Positions 20,160 through 28,800 of a stretch of DNA of 64,000 nt are shown here, piece by piece. A program made the translations under genes and the position numbers. This DNA is from Planotetraspora kaengkrachanensis. GTDB lineage: Bacteria > Actinomycetota > Actinomycetes > Streptosporangiales > Streptosporangiaceae. The stretch is from positions 1 through 64,000 of the forward strand of contig NZ_BONV01000042.1 in the NCBI RefSeq assembly GCF_016862895.1, given 5' to 3'. The notes beneath the pieces are model-generated. The model was not told the DNA's origin, searched no databases, and saw nothing but the letters and a program-made list of their open reading frames with translations. Every line of letters starts with the position of its first letter. Position 1 is the stretch's first letter.

Positions 20160-20669
20160 ATGAACGTCTTCAGGAAGTTCACGCAGGCTGCGATTCTCGC
20201 CGGTGCGCTGGCGTTGGTCACGGCTTGCGGAGGCGGCGGCTCGGGTGATTCCAGCCCGGTGAGCCTGCCCGGTGTGAACGCCCCCGCCGGGGAAGGCTCC
20301 GGTGACAGCGACGCCAGCTGCGATTTCCTCACCAAGGACGAGGTCGCTGACGTGATCGGCCCGAATGACGGCGGCCAGCACGACTACACGTTCGGCGGAT
20401 GCGTCTGGACGGCCTCAAGCGCCAAGGACGGCTTCAATGAGGCGATCTTCGCGGCGGTGCTGCCCAAGGCGCAGTACGAGTCCGTGGCCGAAATCGGGGA
20501 GCCGCTGAGCGGATTCGTCGAGGGCGCCACGTACGACGCGACGCACGGCGAGCTGTGGTTCCCTTGCCGTGGCGGGGACTACTGCGGGATCAAGGTGAGA
20601 ACCGCGAGCTCGGATGGGCGCCAAGAGGCCGGGCTGCGATTGGCCGAGATCCTTCAGGGCCGTGTGTAG
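20160..20669 (+). CDS. DUF3558-like lipoprotein
   Basis: A 169-residue lipoprotein: signal peptide MNVFRKFTQAAILAGALALV, then lipobox V-T-A-C and a Gly/Ser-rich linker. The mature domain has C-D-F-L-T-K-D-E-V-A-D-V-I-G, G-G-C-V-W-T and later W-F-P-C/Y-C-G-I pairs, typical of the DUF3558 cell-surface lipoproteins of actinobacteria (function unknown). The ATG at 20160 starts the signal peptide; the frame extends upstream without a plausible start. It lies in the accessory segment next to the integrated tRNA-Sec site. Confidence 0.82.
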   Translation: MNVFRKFTQAAILAGALALVTACGGGGSGDSSPVSLPGVNAPAGEGSGDSDASCDFLTKDEVADVIGPNDGGQHDYTFGGCVWTASSAKDGFNEAIFAAVLPKAQYESVAEIGEPLSGFVEGATYDATHGELWFPCRGGDYCGIKVRTASSDGRQEAGLRLAEILQGRV

Positions 20670-20946
20670 GACATCTCAGACGAAGACCGACAGGCGAAGC
20701 CATCGAGCCCGCCCTCCGGGTGTCACCGCAGGTAGATGCGCATGGCGGAGGCGGACGTTGGCAACCATTGGTCATCGTTGGCCGTGCCGCCCTACTTGGA
20801 AAAAGACCGTTGGTTGTCGTTGGCCGCGATCGGCTGTCTTCTGGCCTGTTATCGGCGCCGCATGATGATCCACACGGAGCAAGGCGACACCCCACTAACG
20901 CGAAGGTCGCCGCCCGGCGACGAGCCGCCCGACGCGAGCCCGGCCG
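20670..20946. other. Intergenic region without a supported gene
   Basis: Between the DUF3558 lipoprotein and the terminator of the NUDIX gene there are two similar words, TTGGTCATCGTTGGCCG and TTGGTTGTCGTTGGCCG, at about 20767 and 20810. Short open frames here have no recognisable domain. I see no RNA gene. Confidence 0.4.
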
Positions 20947-20966
20947 GGAAACCTTCGTAGGTTTCC
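20947..20966. terminator. Hairpin GGAAACCT / AGGTTTCC
   Basis: A perfect 8-bp inverted repeat with a TCGT tetraloop. It lies 30 bp beyond the stop of the minus-strand NUDIX gene and is the likely terminator for it. Confidence 0.7.
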
Positions 20967-20996
20967 ACTGCGCGCCCGTTCAGGCCTCTTCGGTTG

Positions 20997-21389
20997 TTAC
21001 TGGTGGGAGGACACCCACTCGCGGATGACCGCCTCGGTCTCCGGAGTGACGCGGGCCCCGGCCAGCGCGCTGGGGTGGATCCACCGGTGGGCGGCGTGCT
21101 CGTCCGACAGGACGACGGCCCGGCCCTCGGCGTAGACCGAGACCGTGAACTGCCGGGCCCGCCGCCCCGAGGCGGAGGTGTAGTCGAACGAGCCGACGAA
21201 CCGACTGTCGATGGCCGGCGGGCCCGTCCAGCCGATCTCCTCGGCCGGCTCGCGCGCCAGCGCGCCGATCAAGGTCTCGCCGTCCTCGACACCCCCGGAG
21301 GGGAGTTCCTCGATGCCGCCCAGGAAGTCATCCGGGACGCGCTCCAGGAGGAGGACGTCACCGTCGTGGTGGACGATCGCGCCGACCAC
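20997..21389 (-). CDS. NUDIX hydrolase
   Basis: A 130-residue NUDIX protein. The motif G-x5-E-x7-R-E-x2-E-E-x-G is present as GGVEDGETLIGALAREPAEEIG, so the metal-binding glutamates are intact. A Pro replaces the usual hydrophobic residue after R-E. The family hydrolyses nucleoside diphosphates linked to another moiety; the substrate is unknown. The GTG at 21389 is the first usable start in an open frame that begins 15 codons earlier. It is divergent from the XRE-type regulator and has a hairpin downstream. Confidence 0.85.
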   Translation of the reverse strand: MVGAIVHHDGDVLLLERVPDDFLGGIEELPSGGVEDGETLIGALAREPAEEIGWTGPPAIDSRFVGSFDYTSASGRRARQFTVSVYAEGRAVVLSDEHAAHRWIHPSALAGARVTPETEAVIREWVSSHQ

Positions 21390-21463
21390 GAGCTTCTGAA
21401 TGCCGTCGCGGCGGGCCGCCCATCGGCCGCGCCGTCAAGCACGAATGTGATTGCGCCCGCTCA

Positions 21464-21491
21464 TAAGCTTCCCTCGCTTAAGCTTCCCTCG
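21464..21491. promoter_or_regulatory. 13-bp direct repeat upstream of the XRE-type regulator
   Basis: TAAGCTTCCCTCG occurs at 21464-21476 and again at 21479-21491, a period of 15 bp. It lies in the gap between the divergent NUDIX and XRE genes, 40-70 bp before the regulator start, where an operator would be expected. Each copy contains the palindrome AAGCTT. Confidence 0.6.
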
Positions 21492-21532
21492 TTTTGCGCG
21501 GCTTTGACCTGGCCCTTCGTACTCTGTCCGGT

Positions 21533-22375
21533 ATGCGGAGCCCCCTTGCCGAGTTCCTCCGTGCTCGGCGTCAGCTCGTGTCCCCCGAAGAGGCCGGCTT
21601 GCCAAGCGGTCACGACCGCCGGCGCACGCCGGGCTTGCGCCGCGATGAGGTGGCTTTGCTGGCGGGGGTCAGTGTCGACTACTACATGAGGCTGGAGCAG
21701 GGCAGAGAACGCCGTCCGTCGGATCAGGTGATCGACGCCCTGGCACGCGTGTTTCACCTTGACGCCGAAGCCGCCGAGTATCTTCACCAGCTCGCCCGTA
21801 CCCGGGCGCGCAGGTATGGGGTCGATGGCGAGGATGAACAGGTCGTGCCGCATGTGCTGCGGCTCCTGGACGGCTGGGACCACGGGCCGGCGCACGTGCT
21901 GAACCGTCGAACGGACGTGCTGGCCCAAAACGCGCTGTGTGTCGCCCTCTTCGAGGGGTTAGAGCACACGGACAACGTTCTGCGGATGTTTTTTCTCAAC
22001 CCGGCCGCCAAGGGGTTCTGGACGGCCTGGGAACAGGAGGCCCAGCGCCTGGTGGCCCACCTACGTGCCGTCGTGGGGGCGGACCACAAAAATCCGTCCC
22101 TTCTCGAGCTGGTCGAGGAGCTCTCGGAGGACAGCGAAGACTTTCAACAGATGTGGGCTCGCCACGACGTACGCTACAGGCGCGGCGACGCCATTCACTT
22201 TCGCCACCCCCTTGTCGGCGACCTGATCCTCTGGCAGGAGGCGTTCTCCGTCGACAGCGCCCCCGGCCAGCGTCTTGTCACGATGCAAGCGGAGCCAGGC
22301 AGTCCCTCCGAAGAGGCCCTGGCCAAGTTGGGCGCCATGATGGGCCTGGTCTGTACTGGTCACAGGCGGCGATAG
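21533..22375 (+). CDS. XRE-family regulator with MmyB-like ligand domain
   Basis: A 280-residue regulator. The N-terminal helix-turn-helix reads FLRARRQLVSPEEAG, then RTPGLRRDEVALLAGVSVDYYMRLEQGRERRPSDQVIDALARVF. The C-terminal PAS-like MmyB domain has LNRRTDVLAQNAL, RMFFLNPAAKGFW and LIWQEA-type blocks. This subfamily often controls a divergent oxidoreductase or hydrolase, here the NUDIX gene. The ATG at 21533 is chosen because TACTCT (21520-21525) lies 7 bases before it, a leaderless arrangement. A tandem direct repeat upstream may be its operator. Confidence 0.93.
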   Translation: MRSPLAEFLRARRQLVSPEEAGLPSGHDRRRTPGLRRDEVALLAGVSVDYYMRLEQGRERRPSDQVIDALARVFHLDAEAAEYLHQLARTRARRYGVDGEDEQVVPHVLRLLDGWDHGPAHVLNRRTDVLAQNALCVALFEGLEHTDNVLRMFFLNPAAKGFWTAWEQEAQRLVAHLRAVVGADHKNPSLLELVEELSEDSEDFQQMWARHDVRYRRGDAIHFRHPLVGDLILWQEAFSVDSAPGQRLVTMQAEPGSPSEEALAKLGAMMGLVCTGHRRR

Positions 22376-22551
22376 GCGCTGAAGTCCGTCACTTCCACAA
22401 GGTCCGCCAGGTCGACGTGGGCCGCCACCTCCGCGGGCGTGCGGCAGTACGCGATGAAGTAGCGGCGGCCGCCCACCATTCGGGAGACCCGCAGTCGCTG
22501 CCGACCGTTCAGGTTGATCGCTTCGACCTCGTACCCGTTCAGGCCGACCAT
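22360..22551 (-). CDS. Small hypothetical protein beside the integrase remnant
   Basis: A 63-residue protein (starting MVGLNGYEVEAINLNGRQRL) with pattern VSRMVGGRRYFIAYCRTPAEVAAHVDLADLVEV. I do not recognise a named family. The composition looks genuinely coding: alternating strands, then an acidic helix. It overlaps the 3' end of the XRE gene by 16 bp in antisense. The ATG at 22551 is used; a GTG at 22569 would add six residues. TAGCCT at 22570-22575 is a possible -10 box. Confidence 0.55.
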   Translation of the reverse strand: MVGLNGYEVEAINLNGRQRLRVSRMVGGRRYFIAYCRTPAEVAAHVDLADLVEVTDFSAYRRL

Positions 22552-22576
22552 GCGTAGAACCACCCACACAGGCTAG

Positions 22577-22881
22577 GAAACGGCAGGTCAAGGGCGGTCG
22601 CCCGAACAGGTCGTGATCTCCCTCCGGGAGGCCGAGCGAGAGCCCCTCGGGCTGCTGTACCGCCTGGCCGTCCTGCGCGGCCTGCCCCGCGGGGAGGCGT
22701 GCGGCCTCCGGTGGGCCGACATCGACCTGGACGCCGGGCACGCGACCATCGTCCAGACCGTGCTGCAGTTCGGCGGGCAGACCATCGTGGACACCCCCAA
22801 GTCGGAGAGGGCCGGGTTTACCGAAGATCAAGCTGCACGATGCGCGGCACACCGCGGCCACCGTGTCTGCGTCATCCCAGA
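22577..22881 (+). pseudogene. Tyrosine-recombinase (phage-type integrase) remnant
   Basis: The frame up to about residue DTPKSERAG matches the start of an integrase catalytic domain: LYRLAVLRGLPRGEACGLRWADIDLD, then VQTVLQFGGQTIVDTPKSE. A little later, in the +1 frame from about 22819, comes GLPKIKLHDARHTAATVSASS, the H-x-x-R box. The roughly 100 residues normally between them, the N-terminal arm domain and the catalytic Tyr are missing. The gene is therefore deleted and frameshifted. It ends about 14 bp from the 3' end of the tRNA-Sec gene, where an integrase at its attachment site is expected. Confidence 0.85.
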
Positions 22882-22894
22882 TAGGCAGGGTTAG

Positions 22895-22987
22895 CGGAGG
22901 CGGACGGGAATCGAACCCGCCAGGCCGAGGACCTCGACCTCGTCGGTTTTGAAGACCGCGGGGGCCACCAGGCGCCCAGACGCCTCC
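22895..22987 (-). tRNA. selC: tRNA-Sec (anticodon UCA)
   Basis: A 93-nt selenocysteine tRNA. The acceptor GGAGGCG (22987-22981) pairs with CGCCTCC (22902-22896). The anticodon loop CTTCAAA has TCA at 22952-22950. A long variable arm forms a CGAGG/CCTCG stem (22926-22942), and the T-arm is CGGGTTCGATTCCCG. The extended acceptor-T domain and long variable arm are hallmarks of this tRNA. No CCA is encoded. The integrase remnant abuts its 3' end, and selD lies 95 bp away on the other strand. Confidence 0.96.
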
Positions 22988-23081
22988 GGGAGAAACCTAA
23001 CCCGACCGGGTACGGCACTAGCGGCACGGCGCGACCGTGGCGTGCCATGTCAGAGCGGGACATGACCCGGAGGAGTGCTGC

Positions 23082-24089
23082 ATGACCGAGACGACGGCGC
23101 CCCCCGGGATCCGGCTGACCCAGTACGCGCACGGCGGCGGCTGCGCGTGCAAGATCCCCCCAGGCGAGCTTGAGACCATGGTCTCCGGCCTCCTCGCCGG
23201 CTCGGGATCACCCCCCGACCTGCTGGTCGGCCTGGACGACGGGGACGACGCCGCCGTCGTCCGGATAGAGGGCGGCCGCGCGGTCGTCGCCACGGCCGAC
23301 TTCTTCACTCCCGTCGTGGACGACCCGTACGACTGGGGGAGCATCGCCGCGGCGAACGCGTTGTCGGACGTCTACGCGGTGGGCGGTGAGCCGCTCGTCG
23401 CGGTCAACCTGCTGGGCTGGCCCAGGGAGACGCTCCCGCTGGACCTGGTGAGGGAGGTCCTGCGCGGAGGGCTCGACGTGGCCGCGACGGCGGGATGCCA
23501 CGTCGCGGGCGGCCACAGCGTCGACGATCCCGAGCCCAAGTACGGCATGGCGGTGACGGGCCTGGCCGACCCGTCGAGGTTGCTGCGCATCGACGGGGGG
23601 CGGGCCGGGCTGCCGATCTCCCTGTCCAAACCGCTCGGCATCGGCGTGCTGAACTCCCGGCACAAGGCGACCGGTGAGGTCTTCCCCCAGGCCGTCGCGG
23701 CGATGACCACCCTGAACTCCGCGGCCTCCCGGGCCGCTCTGGCGGCGGGAGCCCGGTGTGCCACCGACGTCACCGGGTTCGGCCTGCTCGGTCACCTCTA
23801 CAAGCTGGCCAGGGCGAGCGGCGTCACCGCGGTCGTCGACGTGGCCGCCGTGCCGTATCTGGAGGGCGCCCGTGAGGCCCTGCGGGACGGCTACGTGAGC
23901 GGCGGCACCCGGCGCAACCTGGCCTGGGTGGAGCCCCACCTGGACGCGGGGAAGGTCGACGGGGACGAACTGCTGCTGCTCGCCGACGCGCAGACGTCCG
24001 GCGGGCTGCTCGTGGCGGGCGAGATCCCCGGCGCGCCCGTCATCGGGGAGTTGGTCCCCCGGGAGGGCGCGCCGCTGCGGCTGCGCTGA
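23082..24089 (+). CDS. selD: Selenide, water dikinase (selenophosphate synthetase)
   Basis: A 335-residue ATP-dependent enzyme that makes selenophosphate, the selenium donor used by SelA. The catalytic pair is C21 and K24 in HGGGCACKIPP, so this is the Cys form, not a selenoprotein. Family blocks are VGLDDGDDAAV, TADFFTPVVDDPYDWG, AANALSDVYAVGG, TDVTGFGLLGHL and ADAQTSGGLLV. The ATG at 23082 has GGAGGAG 6 bases upstream; the frame opens 15 codons earlier. It is convergent with the formate dehydrogenase operon, whose last stop lies 8 bp away. Confidence 0.97.
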   Translation: MTETTAPPGIRLTQYAHGGGCACKIPPGELETMVSGLLAGSGSPPDLLVGLDDGDDAAVVRIEGGRAVVATADFFTPVVDDPYDWGSIAAANALSDVYAVGGEPLVAVNLLGWPRETLPLDLVREVLRGGLDVAATAGCHVAGGHSVDDPEPKYGMAVTGLADPSRLLRIDGGRAGLPISLSKPLGIGVLNSRHKATGEVFPQAVAAMTTLNSAASRAALAAGARCATDVTGFGLLGHLYKLARASGVTAVVDVAAVPYLEGAREALRDGYVSGGTRRNLAWVEPHLDAGKVDGDELLLLADAQTSGGLLVAGEIPGAPVIGELVPREGAPLRLR

Positions 24090-24097
24090 GCCGGCGC

Positions 24098-25063
24098 CTA
24101 CGCATGCGGGCCGTCGTCCCGGTCGGGGACGACGGTGAGCCTTCTGCCGCCGGCCCGCTCCCGCTGGGGCACCACGGTGTACTTCGGGTCCAGAGCCGAC
24201 GCCTTGCCGGCCTCCAGCATGCCGAACCGGGTGCACAGCGCACCCGCCGTGAGGGCGAGGCCGGAGGCGGCGGTGAGCGCCCGGCTGCGCCCGGCGACCG
24301 TGGCCAGCAGCCCGCCCGCCAGGATCAGGGCGCGTGACGTCTTCATGAGCAGGCCCGCCCTCCCCTGCTGGTACGGCTCGCCCTCGAGCCCGAGACGGCG
24401 TTCGATGACGGCCGCCGCGGTGGTCTCCATGACGGCCCCCAGGGCCGCAGCTGCCCTGGCCGGCGCGGCCTCGGCGCGGGGGGTCGTCAGCATGCCGACG
24501 GCGCCCGCGCTCGCCAGCGCACTGCCCGCGAACAGGAAGGGCAACTCGCGCCTGGCGGCATGCCAGGCGGGCACGGCGGTGTCCGCGAGGAGCACTCCGG
24601 TGTAGGTGGCCATGACGGGGCCGGTCAGCGCGCTCGCCATGACGGCCGCGTCCCCGGCGACGGGGAGGAGGCCGGTGACCGCCGAGGCGACTCCGGCCGC
24701 CGTGAGACCACTGTGCGCGGCGAGGGTCCAGGAACCGACGCTCATCGGAGAGGTGACCTTGAAGACGCGCAGCATGTTGAGGAAGCGCTCCGGCCTGCCG
24801 AGCTCGGCCACAAGGAACCCGGAGCCCAGGCCCGCTCCCGCGAAGGCCGTCACCCGGGCGGCGAGGGCCAGCCGGTCGTGCCCGGACAGGCGCGCCGCGG
24901 CGGCGATCACCGAGGAGGCGCCCGACAGCCCGCCCAGATAGAGGTAGACCGGCATGTGGGGCACGTGCCAGATCGGAGGCTTGAGCACCGGCTGCCCGTA
25001 GTACGACCGGAGCTCGGCCTCGGGGACCGTCGCCGCGGAGTCGCCGCCCCGCCGCGCCCTCAT
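24098..25063 (-). CDS. NrfD-family membrane subunit of formate dehydrogenase
   Basis: A 321-residue integral membrane protein with about eight to nine helices and the start YYGQPVLKPPIWHVPHMPVYLYLGGLSGAS typical of NrfD/PsrC subunits. Such subunits pass electrons between an iron-sulfur partner and quinones without heme. The ATG at 25063 overlaps the stop of the iron-sulfur subunit as ATGA, which fixes the start. It is the third gene of the fdh operon and probably anchors the complex in the membrane. Its cytochrome-b type alternative (FdnI) is excluded by sequence. Confidence 0.88.
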   Translation of the reverse strand: MRARRGGDSAATVPEAELRSYYGQPVLKPPIWHVPHMPVYLYLGGLSGASSVIAAAARLSGHDRLALAARVTAFAGAGLGSGFLVAELGRPERFLNMLRVFKVTSPMSVGSWTLAAHSGLTAAGVASAVTGLLPVAGDAAVMASALTGPVMATYTGVLLADTAVPAWHAARRELPFLFAGSALASAGAVGMLTTPRAEAAPARAAAALGAVMETTAAAVIERRLGLEGEPYQQGRAGLLMKTSRALILAGGLLATVAGRSRALTAASGLALTAGALCTRFGMLEAGKASALDPKYTVVPQRERAGGRRLTVVPDRDDGPHA

Positions 25064-25809
25064 CGACGGCTCCCCGCGAAGCACGCCGCCACGGCGCCGA
25101 CCAGGGCGACCGCCGCTCCGCCCGCCCACCACCACATCTGCGGCAGGTCACGTGTCGTGACCACCGGAGCAGGCGGCAGGCCGTAGGTCTCCGGTTCGTC
25201 CAGCAGCAGGAAGAACGCCCCCGCGCCGCCCACGCCGTCGCCGGGGTCGTCGCCGTACAGCCGGGCCTCGTCCACGCCGTCCGCGTGCAGCCGTTCGAGG
25301 CGGGCCGCCGCCCGCTCACGCAACTCGTCGAGCGGCCCGAACTGGATCGAGTCCGTCGGGCACGCCTTCGCGCAGGCGGGCTCGAGCCCGCCGCGCAGCC
25401 GGTCGTAGCACATGGTGCACTTCCAGGCCCGGCCGTCGCGCTCCCGGCGTTCGATCACGCCGAACGGGCAGGCGGGCACGCAGTATCCGCACCCGTTGCA
25501 GATGTCCGGCTGCACCACCACCGTGTCGAACTCGGTGCGGAACAGCGCCCCCGTCGGGCACACGTCCAGGCAGGCCGCGTTCGTGCAGTGCTTGCACACG
25601 TCCGACGACATGAGCCACCGGCCGTCCTGCTCGATGAACGCCACGTGCCGCCAGGTGTCGGCGCCGAGCCCCCCGGTGTTGTCGTAGGAGGTCGCGCGGA
25701 AGACGAACCCGTCGTCGGGGACGCCGTTCCACTCCTTGCACGCGACCTCGCAGGCCTTGCAACCGATGCAGACGGATGAATCGGTGAAGAATCCGACGCG
25801 TTCAGCCAT
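25060..25809 (-). CDS. fdhB: Formate dehydrogenase iron-sulfur (beta) subunit
   Basis: A 249-residue ferredoxin-like electron-transfer subunit with four [4Fe-4S] cysteine sets: CIGCKACEVAC, CKHCTNAACLDVC, CNGCGYCVPAC and CTMCYDRLRGGLEPACAKAC. A C-terminal TM helix (WWWAGGAAVALVGAVAACFAG) tethers it to the membrane, as in FdnH. Its first 8 bp overlap the end of the catalytic subunit and its stop overlaps the NrfD start. It carries electrons from the molybdenum/tungsten-selenocysteine site to the membrane subunit. Confidence 0.94.
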   Translation of the reverse strand: MAERVGFFTDSSVCIGCKACEVACKEWNGVPDDGFVFRATSYDNTGGLGADTWRHVAFIEQDGRWLMSSDVCKHCTNAACLDVCPTGALFRTEFDTVVVQPDICNGCGYCVPACPFGVIERRERDGRAWKCTMCYDRLRGGLEPACAKACPTDSIQFGPLDELRERAAARLERLHADGVDEARLYGDDPGDGVGGAGAFFLLLDEPETYGLPPAPVVTTRDLPQMWWWAGGAAVALVGAVAACFAGSRR

Positions 25810-28800
25810 GGCGGTACTCCTCGATCAGGTCGAGCAGCGCCTGCCCCCGCGGCCGCCTGCCCGGCAGGACGGCGCAGGTGCACACCTTGCTCTCCTGGAT
25901 GTAGACGTTCGGGTCGAGCACGACCGGCAGCAGGTCGTTGACGACGTCTCCCGTCACCAGCCCCTCGTGGCCCCAGTGGTACGGCACGACGACCTGGTGG
26001 ATGATCTGCCGCTGCACCCGCAGCGGCCTGACCCGATCCGTCACCAGCACGCGGCACTCGATCGCCGTGCGGCTGGTCACGATGGTCGCCCAGCCCCCGT
26101 TGACCAGTCCCACCTCGGCCGCGAGCTGCGGCGACACCTCGCAGAACAGTTCCGGCTGCAACTCGGCGAGGTACGCGAGCGTCCGGCTCATTCCGCCGGC
26201 CGTGTGGTGCTCGGTGAGCCGGGAGGTCGTGAACACGTAGGGGAAGCGCGCCGCCCCCGGCGGGTTGTACGGGTTCTCCGGCCTGTCGTAGATCCGCCGC
26301 GTCGGGTTGGCCTGCCTGCCGTACAGGGTGTTGAGCACGGGAGACTCGTGCGGCTCGTAGTGCGCGGGCATCGGCCCGTCGGACAGCCCGGACGGCACGT
26401 ACAGCCAGCCCTTGCCGTCCGACTGCATGATGAACGGGTCGGTCCCGGACAGCGCGGCCTCGGCGCGGGCGCCTTCCGGCGGCTGGTAGTCCGGCGGTTT
26501 GCGCAGGTCGAAGTCGGGGACGTCGTGGCCGGTCCACTCACCCCTGTCGGCGTCCCACCAGACGTACGCCTTGCGCTCACTCCACGGCCGGCCGTCCGGG
26601 TCGGCCGAGGCCCGGTTGTAGAGGATGCGGCGGTTGGCCGGCCACGCCCAGCCCCACTCCGGCGCGACCCACGACTGCCGGTTCCCCGGCATGCGGCGGG
26701 CCGCCTGGTTGACCTCGTCGGCGTAGACGCCGCAGTAGATCCAGCAGCCGCACCGCGTCGACCCGTCGGGCGCGAGTTCGCGATAGGACGACAGCGCGCG
26801 CCCGTCCGGCCCGGTGCCGTTGATCTCCCGGAGGACGGCCTCCGCCGACGGCTCGCGATATTGGCCCTCTTCGGGATAGTCCCAGGTCAGCTCGGTCATC
26901 GGCCGATCGATCTCGTCGTCGCCCAGTCTCCGCCTGATCCGCTTGCCGAGGTGGTAGTAGAACCACAGGTCGCTGCGGCAGTCCCCGGGCGGATCGAGCG
27001 CCTTCTCCCGCCACTGGAGGAGCCGCTGGGTGTTGGTGAACGTGCCCTCCTTCTCCACATGGCTGGCGGCGGGCAGGAAGAAGACCTCGGTGGCGATGTC
27101 CCCGGTGCGCATTTCGCCGGTCTCCAGCTCGGGGCCGTCCTTCCAGAACGTGGCCGTCTCCACCAGGGTCAGGTCGCGCACCACGAGCCAGTCGAGGTTG
27201 GCCAGGCCCATACGCTGCGCCCTGCCGTTCGCCGAGCCGACCGCGGGGTTCTCGCCGATGACGAAGTAGCCCTTGACGGTCCCGTCGATCTGCCCCATCA
27301 CCGTCGTGTAGTGCCCGTGGTCGCCGGTGAGCCGGGGCAGGTAGTCGAAGCAGAAGTCGTTGTCCTCGGTGGCCGCGTCGCCCCACCACGCCTTCAACAG
27401 GCTGACCAGGTAGGAGCGCCTGTTCCCCCAGTAGCCGGTGCCCGCGCCCTCCCTTTCGAGGTAGTCGGCCAGATCCTCATGCCGGTGCGCGTGCGGCATC
27501 GCGAGGTATCCGGGCAGCAGGTTGAACAGCGTCGGGATGTCGGTGGAGCCCTGGATGCTGGCATGGCCGCGCAGGGCCATGATCCCGCCGCCGGGGCGGC
27601 CCATGTTGCCGAGCAGGAGCTGGAGGATGGCCGACGCCCTGATGTACTGCACGCCGACCGAGTGCTGCGTCCACCCGACCGAGTAGACCCACGCGGTGGT
27701 CCGCTCGCGCCCGGAGTTGGCGGTGATCGCCTCGGCGAGCTCGGCGAAGTCCTCCGGCGCGATCCCGCACAGCTCGTCGACCATCTCCGGCGTGTAGCGG
27801 GCGAAATGGCGTTTCAGGACCTGAAGGACGCAGCGGGGGTGCCGCAGCGTCGGGTCGGTGGGCGGCCTGGCGGACGCCCCGGCGCCGCGGGCGCCGTACG
27901 AGTCGGATCCGGCGGCCTCGGCATGGGTGGCGCCGCCCTCTCGCATCTCGTCCGTCGTGGCCTCCTCGTCGCCCTCGTAGGCCCAGCTCGACGGGTCGTA
28001 CCGGCGGGTCTCCGGGTCGAAGCCCGAGAACAGGCCGTCCAGGTCCTCGGTGTCCTGGAACCGCTCCGACACCAGGGTGGCCGCGTTGGTGTAGGCCAGC
28101 ACGTAATCGCGGAAGTAGAGCTCGTTGCTCAGCACGTGGTTGATCAGCGCCCCGAGCAGCACGATGTCGGTCCCCGCCCGGATCGGCAGATACCTGTCGG
28201 CGACCGCGCTCGTCCGCGAGAAACGCGGATCGATGTGGAAGACCTTCGCGCCGCGAAGCCGTGCCTCCATCACCCACTGGAAGCCCACCGGATGGCATTC
28301 GGCCATGTTGGACCCCTGGATGACGATGCAGTCAGCTCCCGCCAGGTCCTGCTGGAAGGAGGTGGCGCCGCCGCGTCCGAAGCTGGTCCCCAGACCGGGG
28401 ACGGTGGAGGAGTGTCATATGCGCGCCTGGTTCTCGACCTGGATGGCGCCCAGGGCGGTGTACAGCTTCTTCATCAGGTAGTTCTCTTCGTTGTCGAGCG
28501 TCGCCCCGCCCAGGCCGGCGATGCCCGTCGTCCGGCGTACCTCCTTGCCTTCGTGCGTCTGCTGCCAGGTCTCCCGCCGGGTGCGGACGACCCTGTCGGC
28601 GATCATGTCCATCGCGGTCTCGAGGTCGAGCCGCTCCCACTCGGTGCCGTACGGCCGGCGGTAGAGAACCTCGGTCCGACGCCCGGGGTGGGTCACGAGC
28701 TGCTTGCTCGCCGATCCCTTGGGGCACAGACGTCCGCGCGAGATCGGCGAGTCGGGATCTCCCTCGATCTGGGTGACCTTGCCGTCCTTGACGTAGACGA

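Noticed and set aside
20736-20960. A 74-residue frame downstream of the DUF3558 lipoprotein
   Set aside because: No ribosome site or family, and it ends in a terminator hairpin; a chance frame is likelier.
22613-22894. Intact small integrase gene
   Set aside because: The H-x-x-R box is in another frame, the central region and the catalytic Tyr are missing, so it is treated as a remnant.
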